DNA of 64,000 bases, taken from contig NZ_JNAL01000015.1 in assembly GCF_000759955.1 (NCBI RefSeq), positions 34,018 to 98,017 of the forward strand, written 5' to 3'. Below the pieces are notes generated by a model, which was not told the DNA's origin, made no database searches, and was given only the letters and a program-made list of their open reading frames with translations. This stretch comes from Prochlorococcus marinus str. MIT 9201. Lineage in GTDB: Bacteria; Cyanobacteriota; Cyanobacteriia; PCC-6307; Cyanobiaceae. The position numbers were made by a program, and so were the translations under genes. This document shows, in pieces, positions 53,963 through 63,280 of this stretch; position 1 is the stretch's first letter, and each line of letters opens with the position of its first letter.

Positions 53963-54370
53963 TCAAATAGATTTGCAGATTTGAGAAGCTTTTTTAATCC
54001 ATTCTTTTAAGAGAGTAAAAGTTGTATCTGTCTCAGTTTTTACTCTAAGACTTCTTTCCAATCTACCAATTTTGCGTTCTAATTCGTAAGGAGTAGATAG
54101 TGATAATGATTTAATAGAAGATATACCGCAATGTAATAGTAGATATGCTTGCGGTGGAGAAATTCCAATTTCATTTTTAAAAATTGCTATAGCTCTAATT
54201 TTCTTTAAATTATTCAATGTACATAGTGAAGATTTTCTTTGAATCTCATTTATATCTTGGTCAGATAGATTACTTAATTTTTCAAAATCAGTTAGATTAT
54301 TCTGCAAAAAAAAAGATTTCTCATGTCTAAAGTTAGTTGGCAAAAAATCTAAAAAGGTATTACTTCTCAT
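53963..54370 (-). CDS. DUF4332-like helix-hairpin-helix protein
   Basis: A 135-residue soluble protein. The region LSNLSDQDINEIQRKSSLCTL and the later ISPPQAYLLLHCGISSIKSLS with YELERKIGRLER repeat the Lx(3)Gi-x-SLxxL pattern of HhH DNA-binding repeats, as in DUF4332 proteins. Nucleic-acid binding is inferred from that pattern; no catalytic residues are seen. It starts 11 bp after the ycf51-like gene on the same strand. Cyanobacterial DUF4332 proteins have no established function. Confidence 0.6.
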   Translation of the reverse strand: MRSNTFLDFLPTNFRHEKSFFLQNNLTDFEKLSNLSDQDINEIQRKSSLCTLNNLKKIRAIAIFKNEIGISPPQAYLLLHCGISSIKSLSLSTPYELERKIGRLERSLRVKTETDTTFTLLKEWIKKASQICKSI

Positions 54371-54381
54371 TGTTTAACGGA

Positions 54382-54825
54382 CTAATTCATTTTGACATTT
54401 TTCTGAACTTCCCCTATAACAACTGGTTTACTTACACCTTCTGAAATTTTTTCAAGTTTTCTTATCTTTATTTTTACATTCGCACCAGATCTACTACCTT
54501 TCCTTAAATTTTCCGATAATTGTTCCAAAGTTGGTTCAATAGATTCTTCTGGGAAATCATCATCTGCTTTAGCAATAATCAAATCGAACCCATTGTCATA
54601 AACAATTGGGACATATTTTGCATCTTCTATTACTACTTTTTCACTATAACTTTGTATAAATGCCCAACTGCTTAAAGAAAGTAATAACGAGAAAATGGTT
54701 GCTCCTATTACTCTAAATTTAAAACCAAAATTAAATACAAAGGATATAACCGTAACGCATAAAAGGAATATTCCAAGGAATCCAAAAATTTTGGGTGTGT
54801 TCTCTAATAGTTCAAAAAAAGACAT
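54382..54825 (-). CDS. Ycf51-like (DUF2518) membrane protein
   Basis: A 147-residue protein with two hydrophobic segments (about 10-32 and 37-57) and a soluble C-terminal domain with many acidic residues (AKADDDFPEESIEPTLEQL) and VKIKIRKLEKISEG. It resembles the Ycf51/DUF2518 family conserved in cyanobacteria and some plastids; its function is not known. It is the first gene of a leftward run and is divergent from the tamB-like gene by 52 bp. ATG 54825 (MSFFELLENTPK) is a good start. Confidence 0.65.
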   Translation of the reverse strand: MSFFELLENTPKIFGFLGIFLLCVTVISFVFNFGFKFRVIGATIFSLLLSLSSWAFIQSYSEKVVIEDAKYVPIVYDNGFDLIIAKADDDFPEESIEPTLEQLSENLRKGSRSGANVKIKIRKLEKISEGVSKPVVIGEVQKNVKMN

Positions 54826-54877
54826 TTAGTGGCTTTGACCTAATTAATTTCTTATATTTTGTAAGCCTACTCTATTT

Positions 54878-57800
54878 TTGGGCTCTAACTTGAAAAAAAT
54901 TAGATCTCTAAATTTAAATACTAAGATTCTTTTTGTAGGGTTGCTTTTACCCTTTGGTTTTTTAGGCACATTTTTATTAAATAATTTTCTAAAAGAAACT
55001 TATAATTCTAGAAAATTTGAACTGGAAGAAAGAATTGAGACTCTTTTGGATAAAAATGTTGACTTGGGTGATTATGTCGGAATTAGATTTCTAGGTATTT
55101 CTTTAAGTAATTCAAAAATTAATGATAAAAAAAATATAGATTCTGAAATTAAAGCTAAAAATGTATATGTTGGCATTATGCCTTTTAGATCTTTTTTAGA
55201 ACAAAAATGGATAGTAAAAATAAGTCCTAAGGAAGCTGCGATAAGTCTAGATAGAGATTTTTTTAAAAGGGATGAATCTTATAAAAATTCACGAAGTAGA
55301 AAAAAATCACAATCAAAGTATGAATTGAACTTTAACCTAAATAAATATTCAATTTTAAAATTTAATAAAATAGGATTAAAAACAAAAGTAAAAGGTAATA
55401 TTATCTACAAGTCAATTAATAGACAAATCATTGCAAATGTAAAGTCTGATTTTGATGAAAAAGGTTTTTTAAAATTTAAATTTAATACAAAGTTAAATCA
55501 AGACTTTTTCAAACTGGATTTATTTTCTAAGGGTTTAGATCTAGGGAATTCTGAATACATTGTTGGTAATAGAAAAATTAGTTTTGAAAAAGGAAACTTT
55601 AAATCTAACTTTAAATTTAACAAATTACCAAATGAAACATTTTGCAAAGGAAGATTTTCTTTTACTAATGTAAAAATTAAATCGGAAGCTTTCTCAGAAA
55701 ATATAAATTCAGATTCAACCAGTTTTTTTTGTAAAGATAATAATTTAATTGGTAATTCAGAAAAATTAGATTATGGAACTTTGAGTTCTAATTTTAATCT
55801 AAATGTACCATTTAATAAAAGTTCCAATAGTATTGATCTTAAAGGAAGTATTGGCTACATTAATAGTCTTAATCCAGATATCAAATTATCGGGTAATTTA
55901 CCTTATTGGTTTGATAGAAGAGGTATTAATTTTGGTGATATAGAAACTAGTTTTACAATAAATAGAACTCAATTATCTAATTTAAATATTTTCCGAAAAA
56001 ATAATATTAGGGGTTTTATTACTGCTAAAGGAGAATTAAAAGGAAAAGTTACTGATCCTAATATTTCGATAAACTTTAATATTGATTATCCGCACTATAA
56101 AGGTATCCGTATTAGAGAAATATGGGAGGGGGATATTAAAAATGAAAATAATGAATTTCAGTTAAATATGAAAAATAGATATTCTCCAATCCCATCATTT
56201 CTTTCAATCAAGTTTGATTCTGATCTTAAATTGGATAATGCAAATTTTATAAGAGTTTTTAACTCAAATAAAGGCAGCATAAGTATCCTAAATGAGAATG
56301 GTAGTTATAATTGGCGAGCGGATAATTTTCCTCTTGATGAACTTGAATTATCAATAAGAAACAATCAATTTGATAGAATTAAAGGAATTATTAATGGCTC
56401 TGGATCAATATCTTCAGACCAGTCTAATATTGATGGGCGGCTGGCTTGGAGCCTTGGTAAATATAGAAATATAGAGCTAGATAACTCATTATTTGAATTT
56501 AGCTTCAAAAATAATATTTTTAATATTAACTCATCATTATATCCAATCGATGGAGGAATAATTGAGATCAATTATGAATCAAATAATAATAATTTAATTA
56601 ATTCAGAATTCACCAATATAAGCACTAGTTGGACTGTCCTTACTGCACTTGATATTTTTAATTTTGATAATAAAAAAGTTATTCCAACTATAAAGTCCAA
56701 TATCCTAGATGATTTAGAAATAAATAAGGAAAATAATTCGTTTGAAGAGAGGATTCAATTTATAAATAACCTCATTGAAAATAATAATACGCTAGATGAA
56801 AAATTTAACTTAAAAGAATATTTAAATAAATTAAGCAGTAGATATAATGGAAAAGTATCTATTGAGGGTAATAGTCCAAGTAACTATAAATTAAATGCAA
56901 AATTAAATGGTTATCTTGAACTATCTAGAGAAGAATATAAAAATAAAAAAGATGAATTTTCTATTGATTTGGAAGGAGGTTTATTAAGAGGGGAAGGTTC
57001 CTTAAAAATTAAAAAATTACCATTAAGTGCAGCAAATATATTTTTAAATAAACCAAGAGATTTTCTTGGAGGTTTGGATATGAATTTATTTTATGATCTT
57101 GATACAAAATCTTTCTCTGGTGAAGTTTCCTCCAATAATTCATCAATTAAAAATAACAAAATAATATTTGATAAAGGATTAGTTGAATTTAATAATTCTA
57201 TTTTTGATATTGATTTTTCTCTTTTAGTAAATGATTCTGAAATTCCAATTAATATTGAAGGCACAATACCCATAGATAATTCAGGTAACTTAGATCTGAG
57301 ATTGATTGGGAATGGAAAATTTATCGATTTAATAGATATTTTTGCTGATGAATACTTTACCTTTAAAGAAGGTGTAGTCAATATTCGGATGATAATAAAA
57401 GGGAGTTTAAATAAACCTATTTTGAACGGTTTTATAGTAATTAAAGATTCCGAAATTGAATTTTATAACAACATAATAAAAGATATCAACAGCGTGATAA
57501 TTTTTGATTTTGACTCTTTAGAGATCAAGAATCTTAAAGCTAAAGCGGAAGATTCTGGAAATATTTTTATAAGAGGTTCTTTGCCTTTTTATAGTAAGAA
57601 TGATTTTGGTAAATCAGAGATTAATGTGATAACCAATAAGTTTACTTTAAAGACAGGCAATTCTAATTTCCTAATCGATTCAAATATAGATTTAAGTGGA
57701 TCATTTGAAAATCCTATTTTAGGAGGTGATTTATCTCTTAATAATGGATTTATTAACTTTAATAGCAATAATCAAAAAAATAAATTAGATAAAAATATTA

Positions 57801-58837
57801 AACGAAAGGAAGATAAGAAGGATTGGCCAGAACTCTACTGGAATAATAAGCAGAGTATTGAAATAATTTCAAATGAAACCATTTTAAATTCTGTTCTTTT
57901 AGGTGAAACCTTACCTAATTATTTAGATAATTTAAGTTTTAATAATCTTAAATTAAAACTTGGTCCAGATTTTAAACTTCAATATTCAGAAATAGTTCAA
58001 GCTTATTTAAATACTATTGTAGATCTTAATATAAACGGAATGGTTGGGAAAGATTTAAATGCTAGAGGACTTATTGATCTAAAAAAAGGCAGGGCGAATC
58101 TATACACTACACCGTTTAAACTTGATAAGAATAAAGAAAACTATATTGTATTTGCACCAAGAAGTGGAGTCGTTCCATATATTAATTTCTCTTTAGTTAG
58201 TAAAGTTCCAGATTCTATAATACCGATAAGTGAAAATAATAAAGATTTAAATATATCAAATGATTTTGATGCAGATTCTAATTCAAGTAGTTTTGGTGCA
58301 TTTGGGATTGGGAATACAAGGCTTATTAAAATTGAAGCTTCTTATGAAGGATTTTTGGATCAATTATCTTTTGAAGATGAAAATAGAAGAATTCAATTGA
58401 GGAGCACGCCGAGTTATAGTAGGTCACAAATAATTGGATTAATTGGGGGAAATTCTGCAAATTTAATAAATAGAGCATTTATTTCTCAACTTAATAATGC
58501 GGATGCTTTTAGCGAGAGATTTCAATTGTCTTTATACCCAGCCTTAATAGAAAATAATGATTCCTTAAATAATATCTTTTCTAATGAAAATCTAGATATA
58601 AAAAATGATGGACAATCAGCTTCTAAAGAGGAATTTTCTTCTCAAGCTTGGGTTGCCGAATTGGGTCTTGATATTACAGATACTATAAATTTTGCGTTTC
58701 AAACTGTTCCAGGTAGAGATGACCTTTCTCCTGTTGGGATTTTGACTTTTCAGGCTAATCCAAACTTAGAACTATTAGGTTCTTATAACTCCAATGGGGA
58801 GTGGAAAAGTCAAGTTCAATTATTTTTTAGATATTAA
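54878..58837 (+). CDS. TamB-like envelope biogenesis protein
   Basis: A 1319-residue protein with one N-terminal transmembrane anchor (residues about 12-32, TKILFVGLLLPFGFLGTFLL), followed by a very long beta-rich repetitive region and the C-terminal DUF490/TamB domain (about 1000-1319: LYTTPFKLDKNKENYIVFAP; GRANLYTTP). TamB spans the periplasm and helps transport lipids or insert outer-membrane proteins with TamA/Omp85. TTG 54878 or TTG 54890 (LKKIRSLNLN) may start it. It is rich in Asn, Ile and Lys, with no break in frame. No tamA is in the window. Confidence 0.85.
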   Translation: MGSNLKKIRSLNLNTKILFVGLLLPFGFLGTFLLNNFLKETYNSRKFELEERIETLLDKNVDLGDYVGIRFLGISLSNSKINDKKNIDSEIKAKNVYVGIMPFRSFLEQKWIVKISPKEAAISLDRDFFKRDESYKNSRSRKKSQSKYELNFNLNKYSILKFNKIGLKTKVKGNIIYKSINRQIIANVKSDFDEKGFLKFKFNTKLNQDFFKLDLFSKGLDLGNSEYIVGNRKISFEKGNFKSNFKFNKLPNETFCKGRFSFTNVKIKSEAFSENINSDSTSFFCKDNNLIGNSEKLDYGTLSSNFNLNVPFNKSSNSIDLKGSIGYINSLNPDIKLSGNLPYWFDRRGINFGDIETSFTINRTQLSNLNIFRKNNIRGFITAKGELKGKVTDPNISINFNIDYPHYKGIRIREIWEGDIKNENNEFQLNMKNRYSPIPSFLSIKFDSDLKLDNANFIRVFNSNKGSISILNENGSYNWRADNFPLDELELSIRNNQFDRIKGIINGSGSISSDQSNIDGRLAWSLGKYRNIELDNSLFEFSFKNNIFNINSSLYPIDGGIIEINYESNNNNLINSEFTNISTSWTVLTALDIFNFDNKKVIPTIKSNILDDLEINKENNSFEERIQFINNLIENNNTLDEKFNLKEYLNKLSSRYNGKVSIEGNSPSNYKLNAKLNGYLELSREEYKNKKDEFSIDLEGGLLRGEGSLKIKKLPLSAANIFLNKPRDFLGGLDMNLFYDLDTKSFSGEVSSNNSSIKNNKIIFDKGLVEFNNSIFDIDFSLLVNDSEIPINIEGTIPIDNSGNLDLRLIGNGKFIDLIDIFADEYFTFKEGVVNIRMIIKGSLNKPILNGFIVIKDSEIEFYNNIIKDINSVIIFDFDSLEIKNLKAKAEDSGNIFIRGSLPFYSKNDFGKSEINVITNKFTLKTGNSNFLIDSNIDLSGSFENPILGGDLSLNNGFINFNSNNQKNKLDKNIKRKEDKKDWPELYWNNKQSIEIISNETILNSVLLGETLPNYLDNLSFNNLKLKLGPDFKLQYSEIVQAYLNTIVDLNINGMVGKDLNARGLIDLKKGRANLYTTPFKLDKNKENYIVFAPRSGVVPYINFSLVSKVPDSIIPISENNKDLNISNDFDADSNSSSFGAFGIGNTRLIKIEASYEGFLDQLSFEDENRRIQLRSTPSYSRSQIIGLIGGNSANLINRAFISQLNNADAFSERFQLSLYPALIENNDSLNNIFSNENLDIKNDGQSASKEEFSSQAWVAELGLDITDTINFAFQTVPGRDDLSPVGILTFQANPNLELLGSYNSNGEWKSQVQLFFRY

Positions 58838-58903
58838 GTCTAAAAGAAAGTTAGTTTAAAGAATCATTAATTTGAATTATTATTAAATTAGTTAAAAAAT
58901 ATT

Positions 58904-60214
58904 ATGGGTAATATCTTTGAAGTTCCTCAACCAGGTAATGATCTTTTAGAGAAAGCTGATCAAGTTCGTTTGGCATCAATAAAAATAAGTCAGACTGATA
59001 ATCAAAATAGAATTAAAGCCTTAAATTTTATGGCTGATTATTTAAAAAAAAATACAAAAGAAATATTAGAGGCTAATAATGAGGACTACGCAAGAGCAGA
59101 AAAGAAAGGCATTTCAAAGGCTTTACTCTCTAGATTAAAGTTATCAAAAGAAAAATTAAATTTAGGAATTGAAGGAGTAAGGAAAGTTGGAGACTTGGCT
59201 GATCCAGTAAATCAAGTTCAAATAAAAAGAGAGCTATCGAAGGGGCTGATCCTTGAAAGAAAAACTGTGCCTATTGGAGTCTTAGGTGTTATTTTTGAAT
59301 CTAGACCTGATGCTGTAATGCAGATTAGTTCTCTTGCAATAAGATCAGGTAATGGAGTCATGCTTAAGGGAGGTAGTGAAGCAAATTTAACAAACACTGC
59401 AATAGTGCATGCCTTACAGAATGGATTATCTGCATCAGGTCTTGATAAAAATGCAATATGCCTACTTACAAGCAGAAAAGATAGTATGTCGATGTTAAAT
59501 CTTGAGAAATATATAAACTTAATTATTCCAAGAGGAAGTAATGAATTAGTTAAATTTATTCAAGAGAATACAAGAATTCCTGTGCTAGGTCATGCTGATG
59601 GAATTTGTCACTTGTATATAGATAATGAGGCAAATCTTGAAATGGCTTTATCAGTCTCTCTAGACTGTAAAATTCAATATCCTGCAGCATGTAATGCTAT
59701 TGAAACTTTATTAGTTCATAAAGATATTGCAGAAGTTTTTCTAAAGAAGGCCATACCTATGTTTAATTCACATGAAGTTAAGTTAATTGGAGATAAAAGA
59801 TCAGTTGCAATGGGGATAAAATACGAGGCTAGTTTTGAAGACTGGCAAACTGAATATTTAGATTTAATCTTATCGATAAAAATTGTTGACGATCTTAATG
59901 AGGCGATCACTCATATTCAAGAATTTAGTTCAAAACACACAGATGGAATAATTACTGAAAATTCAATTACTGCTAATAAATTTATGAATACAGTTGATAG
60001 TGCAGGTGTTTTTCATAATTGCTCTACAAGGTTTGCTGACGGTTTTAGATATGGATTTGGAGCTGAAGTTGGGATATCTACTCAAACTCTTCCTCCAAGG
60101 GGGCCAGTAGGTTTAGAAGGTTTGGTAACTTATAAATATTTTCTAAAAGGTGATGGTAATATAGTTGATGATTTTTCATCTGGTAAGGCTATCTTTACAC
60201 ATAAAGATCTTTAA
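58904..60214 (+). CDS. proA: Gamma-glutamyl phosphate reductase
   Basis: Reduces gamma-glutamyl phosphate with NADPH to glutamate semialdehyde, second step of proline synthesis. The 436 residues have aldehyde-dehydrogenase motifs: KTVPIGVLGVIFESRPD, LKGGSEA, IPRGSNELVKFI, the catalytic Cys in QYPAACNAIETLLVH, and RFADGFRYGFGAEVGIST. It starts 66 bp after tamB, and 11 bp after its stop folB begins, so the two are cotranscribed. Confidence 0.96.
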   Translation: MGNIFEVPQPGNDLLEKADQVRLASIKISQTDNQNRIKALNFMADYLKKNTKEILEANNEDYARAEKKGISKALLSRLKLSKEKLNLGIEGVRKVGDLADPVNQVQIKRELSKGLILERKTVPIGVLGVIFESRPDAVMQISSLAIRSGNGVMLKGGSEANLTNTAIVHALQNGLSASGLDKNAICLLTSRKDSMSMLNLEKYINLIIPRGSNELVKFIQENTRIPVLGHADGICHLYIDNEANLEMALSVSLDCKIQYPAACNAIETLLVHKDIAEVFLKKAIPMFNSHEVKLIGDKRSVAMGIKYEASFEDWQTEYLDLILSIKIVDDLNEAITHIQEFSSKHTDGIITENSITANKFMNTVDSAGVFHNCSTRFADGFRYGFGAEVGISTQTLPPRGPVGLEGLVTYKYFLKGDGNIVDDFSSGKAIFTHKDL

Positions 60215-60225
60215 AACTTTTAAAG

Positions 60226-60588
60226 ATGGAAACTTTTTTAAAAATTGAGAATATTAAACTTTGGGCTAGAGTTGGTGTTCTTGATAAAGAAAGGGAATTA
60301 GGTCAACTATTTAGTTTGGATATATTTTTGTGGACTGATTTTGAAAAGTGTACCTTAAATGATGATATTAAAAAAACTGCTGACTATTCGAAATTAGTTC
60401 AAATTTTAAAAGAACAATCAAAAAAAATATATTGTTTCACAATCGAAAAATATTCAAATGAAATTTTAGAAATCATTGATCAGGGATTTAAGTTTTCTAA
60501 AATTAAAATTATTTTGACAAAATGCAATCCTCCAATTACGGGTTTTGATGGGAAGGTGTCAATAGTAAGAATTCTTGAAAATAATTAA
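60226..60588 (+). CDS. folB: Dihydroneopterin aldolase
   Basis: Cleaves dihydroneopterin to 6-hydroxymethyldihydropterin for folate synthesis, following FolE (8.1 kb). The 120-residue tunnel-fold protein has LWARVGVLDKERELGQLFSLD and a DYSKLVQILKE helix, with the catalytic Lys in LTKCNPPITGF and the Glu (IEKYSNEI). It starts 11 bp after proA and ends 5 bp before the lipase gene. The presence of folB makes a folate-bypass role for the QueD-like protein less necessary. Confidence 0.93.
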   Translation: METFLKIENIKLWARVGVLDKERELGQLFSLDIFLWTDFEKCTLNDDIKKTADYSKLVQILKEQSKKIYCFTIEKYSNEILEIIDQGFKFSKIKIILTKCNPPITGFDGKVSIVRILENN

Positions 60589-60593
60589 AAGTA

Positions 60594-61187
60594 TTGGAAA
60601 AAAGAAATCCCATTATATTGATTCATGGTCTTTGGAATACATCAAGTATTTTTTCTTCTTTTACCTCAAAACTTGATGATATTGGAATTGAATATTTTGC
60701 CCCAACTCTTAAGCATTCATATGGAATGACTTCAATTATTGATTTGACTAATATATTAAACGAATTAATTTTAGAGAAATATGGTTTAGAAAAAGAATTA
60801 GATATTTTGGGATTTTCTATGGGGGGAATAATTGGTAGGTATTGGATTCAAAAATTTAATGGTTATAAAAGAACAAGAAGATTAATATCTATAGGCTCTC
60901 CTCACAAAGGAACTTTGATGGCTCAATTAATACCTAAATACCCTTTTAAAGGAATATCAGAAATGAAAATTAATAGTAAATTTTTGAGAGAACTTGCAGA
61001 TAATGATTTTTTTCTTGATGATATAGAGTGTATAAATTTCTTTACTTATTGGGATCTAATGGTTTTCCCTAGCTGGTGGACAAATTTAAATTTTGGTAAA
61101 AAAATATCAGTAAGAGTATATAAACATAGAAATCTTGTAAGAAATAAAGCTGTGATTGACAAAATAATCGATGAAATTACTATGTAA
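60594..61187 (+). CDS. Alpha/beta hydrolase, lipase-like
   Basis: A 197-residue hydrolase with an oxyanion motif PIILIHGLWNTS and the nucleophile elbow GFSMGGI (Ser about 83), as in triacylglycerol lipases of the LipA/EstA type. A later GSPHKGTLMAQ segment supports lipase identity; the Asp/His are in DDIECINFF- and HRNLV-like regions, less certain. TTG 60594 (MEKRNPIILIHG) is the likely start, 5 bp after folB. It overlaps the opposite-strand M3 peptidase by 8 bp at the 3' ends. It could act on lipids or other esters. Confidence 0.8.
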   Translation: MEKRNPIILIHGLWNTSSIFSSFTSKLDDIGIEYFAPTLKHSYGMTSIIDLTNILNELILEKYGLEKELDILGFSMGGIIGRYWIQKFNGYKRTRRLISIGSPHKGTLMAQLIPKYPFKGISEMKINSKFLRELADNDFFLDDIECINFFTYWDLMVFPSWWTNLNFGKKISVRVYKHRNLVRNKAVIDKIIDEITM

Positions 61188-63267
61188 TTCCAGACAGACC
61201 CAAGTGTCTTATTAAGGAATCTGTTTGCGGCTCTCTCCCCCTGAATAGTTTAAATATGTCTAATGGAGGTAAGCTGCCACCCAAACTTAGTATTGTATCT
61301 TTAAATTTCCTTCCTATTAACTTTAAATCTTCAGAGTTTTCAAGATCAGCTTCCTCGAACATAGAAAATGCATCAGCACTTAGAACCTCAGCCCATTTAT
61401 ATGAGTAATAACCTGCAGAATATCCTCCTGCAAATATATGACTAAAACAACAAAGAAATTGATCTTCTTTAATTGGTTCAATAACAGTTGTTTGTTTTGC
61501 AATTTCTCTTCTTATTTCATCTGCTTTTTTACCTTCGTTTTTATCAATACTACTGTGTAATCTGAGGTCTGTTATCGCGAAATGTAATTGTCTAAGAGTT
61601 GCCATACCACAATTAAAAGTTCTATTCTTTAGGAGCTTCTCAAAATTTTCATCGGATAATTTTTCTCCTGTTTTATAGTGCTTCGCAATATTCAAAAGTG
61701 TGTTTTTGTGGAAACACCAGTTTTCCATGAATTGACTTGGAAGTTCAACTGCATCCCATTCAACATTATTGATCCCAGCTGCTTGAGGAAGATTTACAGT
61801 AGTAAGCATGTGCTGAAGACCATGACCAAATTCATGGAACAATGTCTGAACCTCTTCAAAACTCATCAAACTTGGTTTATCTTTTGATGGCGGAGTCTGA
61901 TTACAAACAAGATAAGCTACGGGGAGAATCTTTTTGCCGACATTATTTTTATTCAAACATTCATCCATCCAAGCCCCTCCTCTCTTTGATTCAGGCCGAG
62001 AATATGGATCGAGGTAAAAAGATGCTATTTTGTTATCTTCCTTATTAAGGATATTAAAAAACAAAACGTCATCATTCCACTTAGGAGCCTCATCAGTTGC
62101 CTCGACCACTTTAATTTCAAAAAGCTTTTCGCTTAATTTAAATAAACCATTTAATACATCATTTAGAGGAAACCAAGGTCTCAGAGACTCTTGATCCAAA
62201 TTAAACTTTTCTTTTCTAAGAAGTTCAGACCAATAACTAATATCCCATGGCTCAATATTCTGTGATTTTGGAAATCCATTAGCTTTAGAAAATTTATCGA
62301 GCGTTTCTAATTCAATTTTTGCTGTTTTGAATGCTGGTTCTCTCAATTCTTCTAAAAGGTTTTCAACATTCTTAATTTCTTTAGCCATTTTAGTTGACAA
62401 ACTTAGTTCAGCCCAACTTTTATAACCTAGAAGATTAGCCTGTTTACTTCTAAGAGATAATATATCTTCAATGATTTGTGAATTATTTTTTTCTCCTTGA
62501 GACGCTCTACCAACGAATGCCTTATATAATTTCTCCCTAAGGTTACGGTCGGTAGCATATGTCATAAATGAAGTGTAAGTTGGTATATCTAGACTTAATT
62601 TCCAAGGACCATTTTTAGTATTAATTTCACCATCTTTTTTTAAGTGATTGTGTGCAGAAATAGCCATCAATTCAAGCACTCGTTCGGGAAGACCATCGAC
62701 TTCAGATTTTTTATTTAATATCAAAAACCATTTATTAGTGGCATCAATAACATTGTTGCTGAAGTCTGTTGATAACTTCCCAAGCTTTTCTGAAATATTG
62801 TTGAAATTTTCTTGATCATTTTTTTGTAGTGAGATTCCTCTATGTTGCATCTCAAGAATTTCTTTATCTAAAATTCTGTTTTTGATTTGATCAAAGTTAT
62901 TTGTTTCTTTAAGCTTGACTAAAGAATTGTAAATTATTTTACTTTGTCCGAATTTATTACTCAAGCTAATAATCTCGGGAAGAAATTTTGAATAAATATC
63001 TCTAAGACTTTCAGAATTATTTACTGCATTTAAGTGACTTATTACTCCCCAACTCCATCTAAGAATTTCATTGACTTCATTTAAAGGATTTATCACTTTA
63101 TCCCAATTTAAATCTTTTTGAATCAAATAATTAGATAAATTTTTCTCTATGTTTTTAAAATCTTCATCAATCTTTTCCAGCACTACTGGAAATTGTTTCC
63201 TGATATTTTCGGGAGTGAAATTTTTAAATTCTGGTATTTCTCCATAATTAAAAATTGAGGTATCCAT
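61180..63267 (-). CDS. M3-family oligopeptidase (PrlC/oligopeptidase A type)
   Basis: A 695-residue zinc metallopeptidase that degrades short peptides in the cytosol, including cleaved signal peptides in E. coli. The active site is TLFHEFGHGLQHML (HEFGH plus the downstream Glu near NNVEWDAVELPSQ). An N-terminal helical domain and a C-terminal YSYKWAEVLSADAFSMFEE segment match OpdA. Full length for the family (about 680-700). It begins 13 bp after the ndhD stop. Its 3' end overlaps the lipase gene tail-to-tail. Confidence 0.93.
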   Translation of the reverse strand: MDTSIFNYGEIPEFKNFTPENIRKQFPVVLEKIDEDFKNIEKNLSNYLIQKDLNWDKVINPLNEVNEILRWSWGVISHLNAVNNSESLRDIYSKFLPEIISLSNKFGQSKIIYNSLVKLKETNNFDQIKNRILDKEILEMQHRGISLQKNDQENFNNISEKLGKLSTDFSNNVIDATNKWFLILNKKSEVDGLPERVLELMAISAHNHLKKDGEINTKNGPWKLSLDIPTYTSFMTYATDRNLREKLYKAFVGRASQGEKNNSQIIEDILSLRSKQANLLGYKSWAELSLSTKMAKEIKNVENLLEELREPAFKTAKIELETLDKFSKANGFPKSQNIEPWDISYWSELLRKEKFNLDQESLRPWFPLNDVLNGLFKLSEKLFEIKVVEATDEAPKWNDDVLFFNILNKEDNKIASFYLDPYSRPESKRGGAWMDECLNKNNVGKKILPVAYLVCNQTPPSKDKPSLMSFEEVQTLFHEFGHGLQHMLTTVNLPQAAGINNVEWDAVELPSQFMENWCFHKNTLLNIAKHYKTGEKLSDENFEKLLKNRTFNCGMATLRQLHFAITDLRLHSSIDKNEGKKADEIRREIAKQTTVIEPIKEDQFLCCFSHIFAGGYSAGYYSYKWAEVLSADAFSMFEEADLENSEDLKLIGRKFKDTILSLGGSLPPLDIFKLFRGREPQTDSLIRHLGLSGIT

Positions 63268-63280
63268 TTATTTAGATAAA

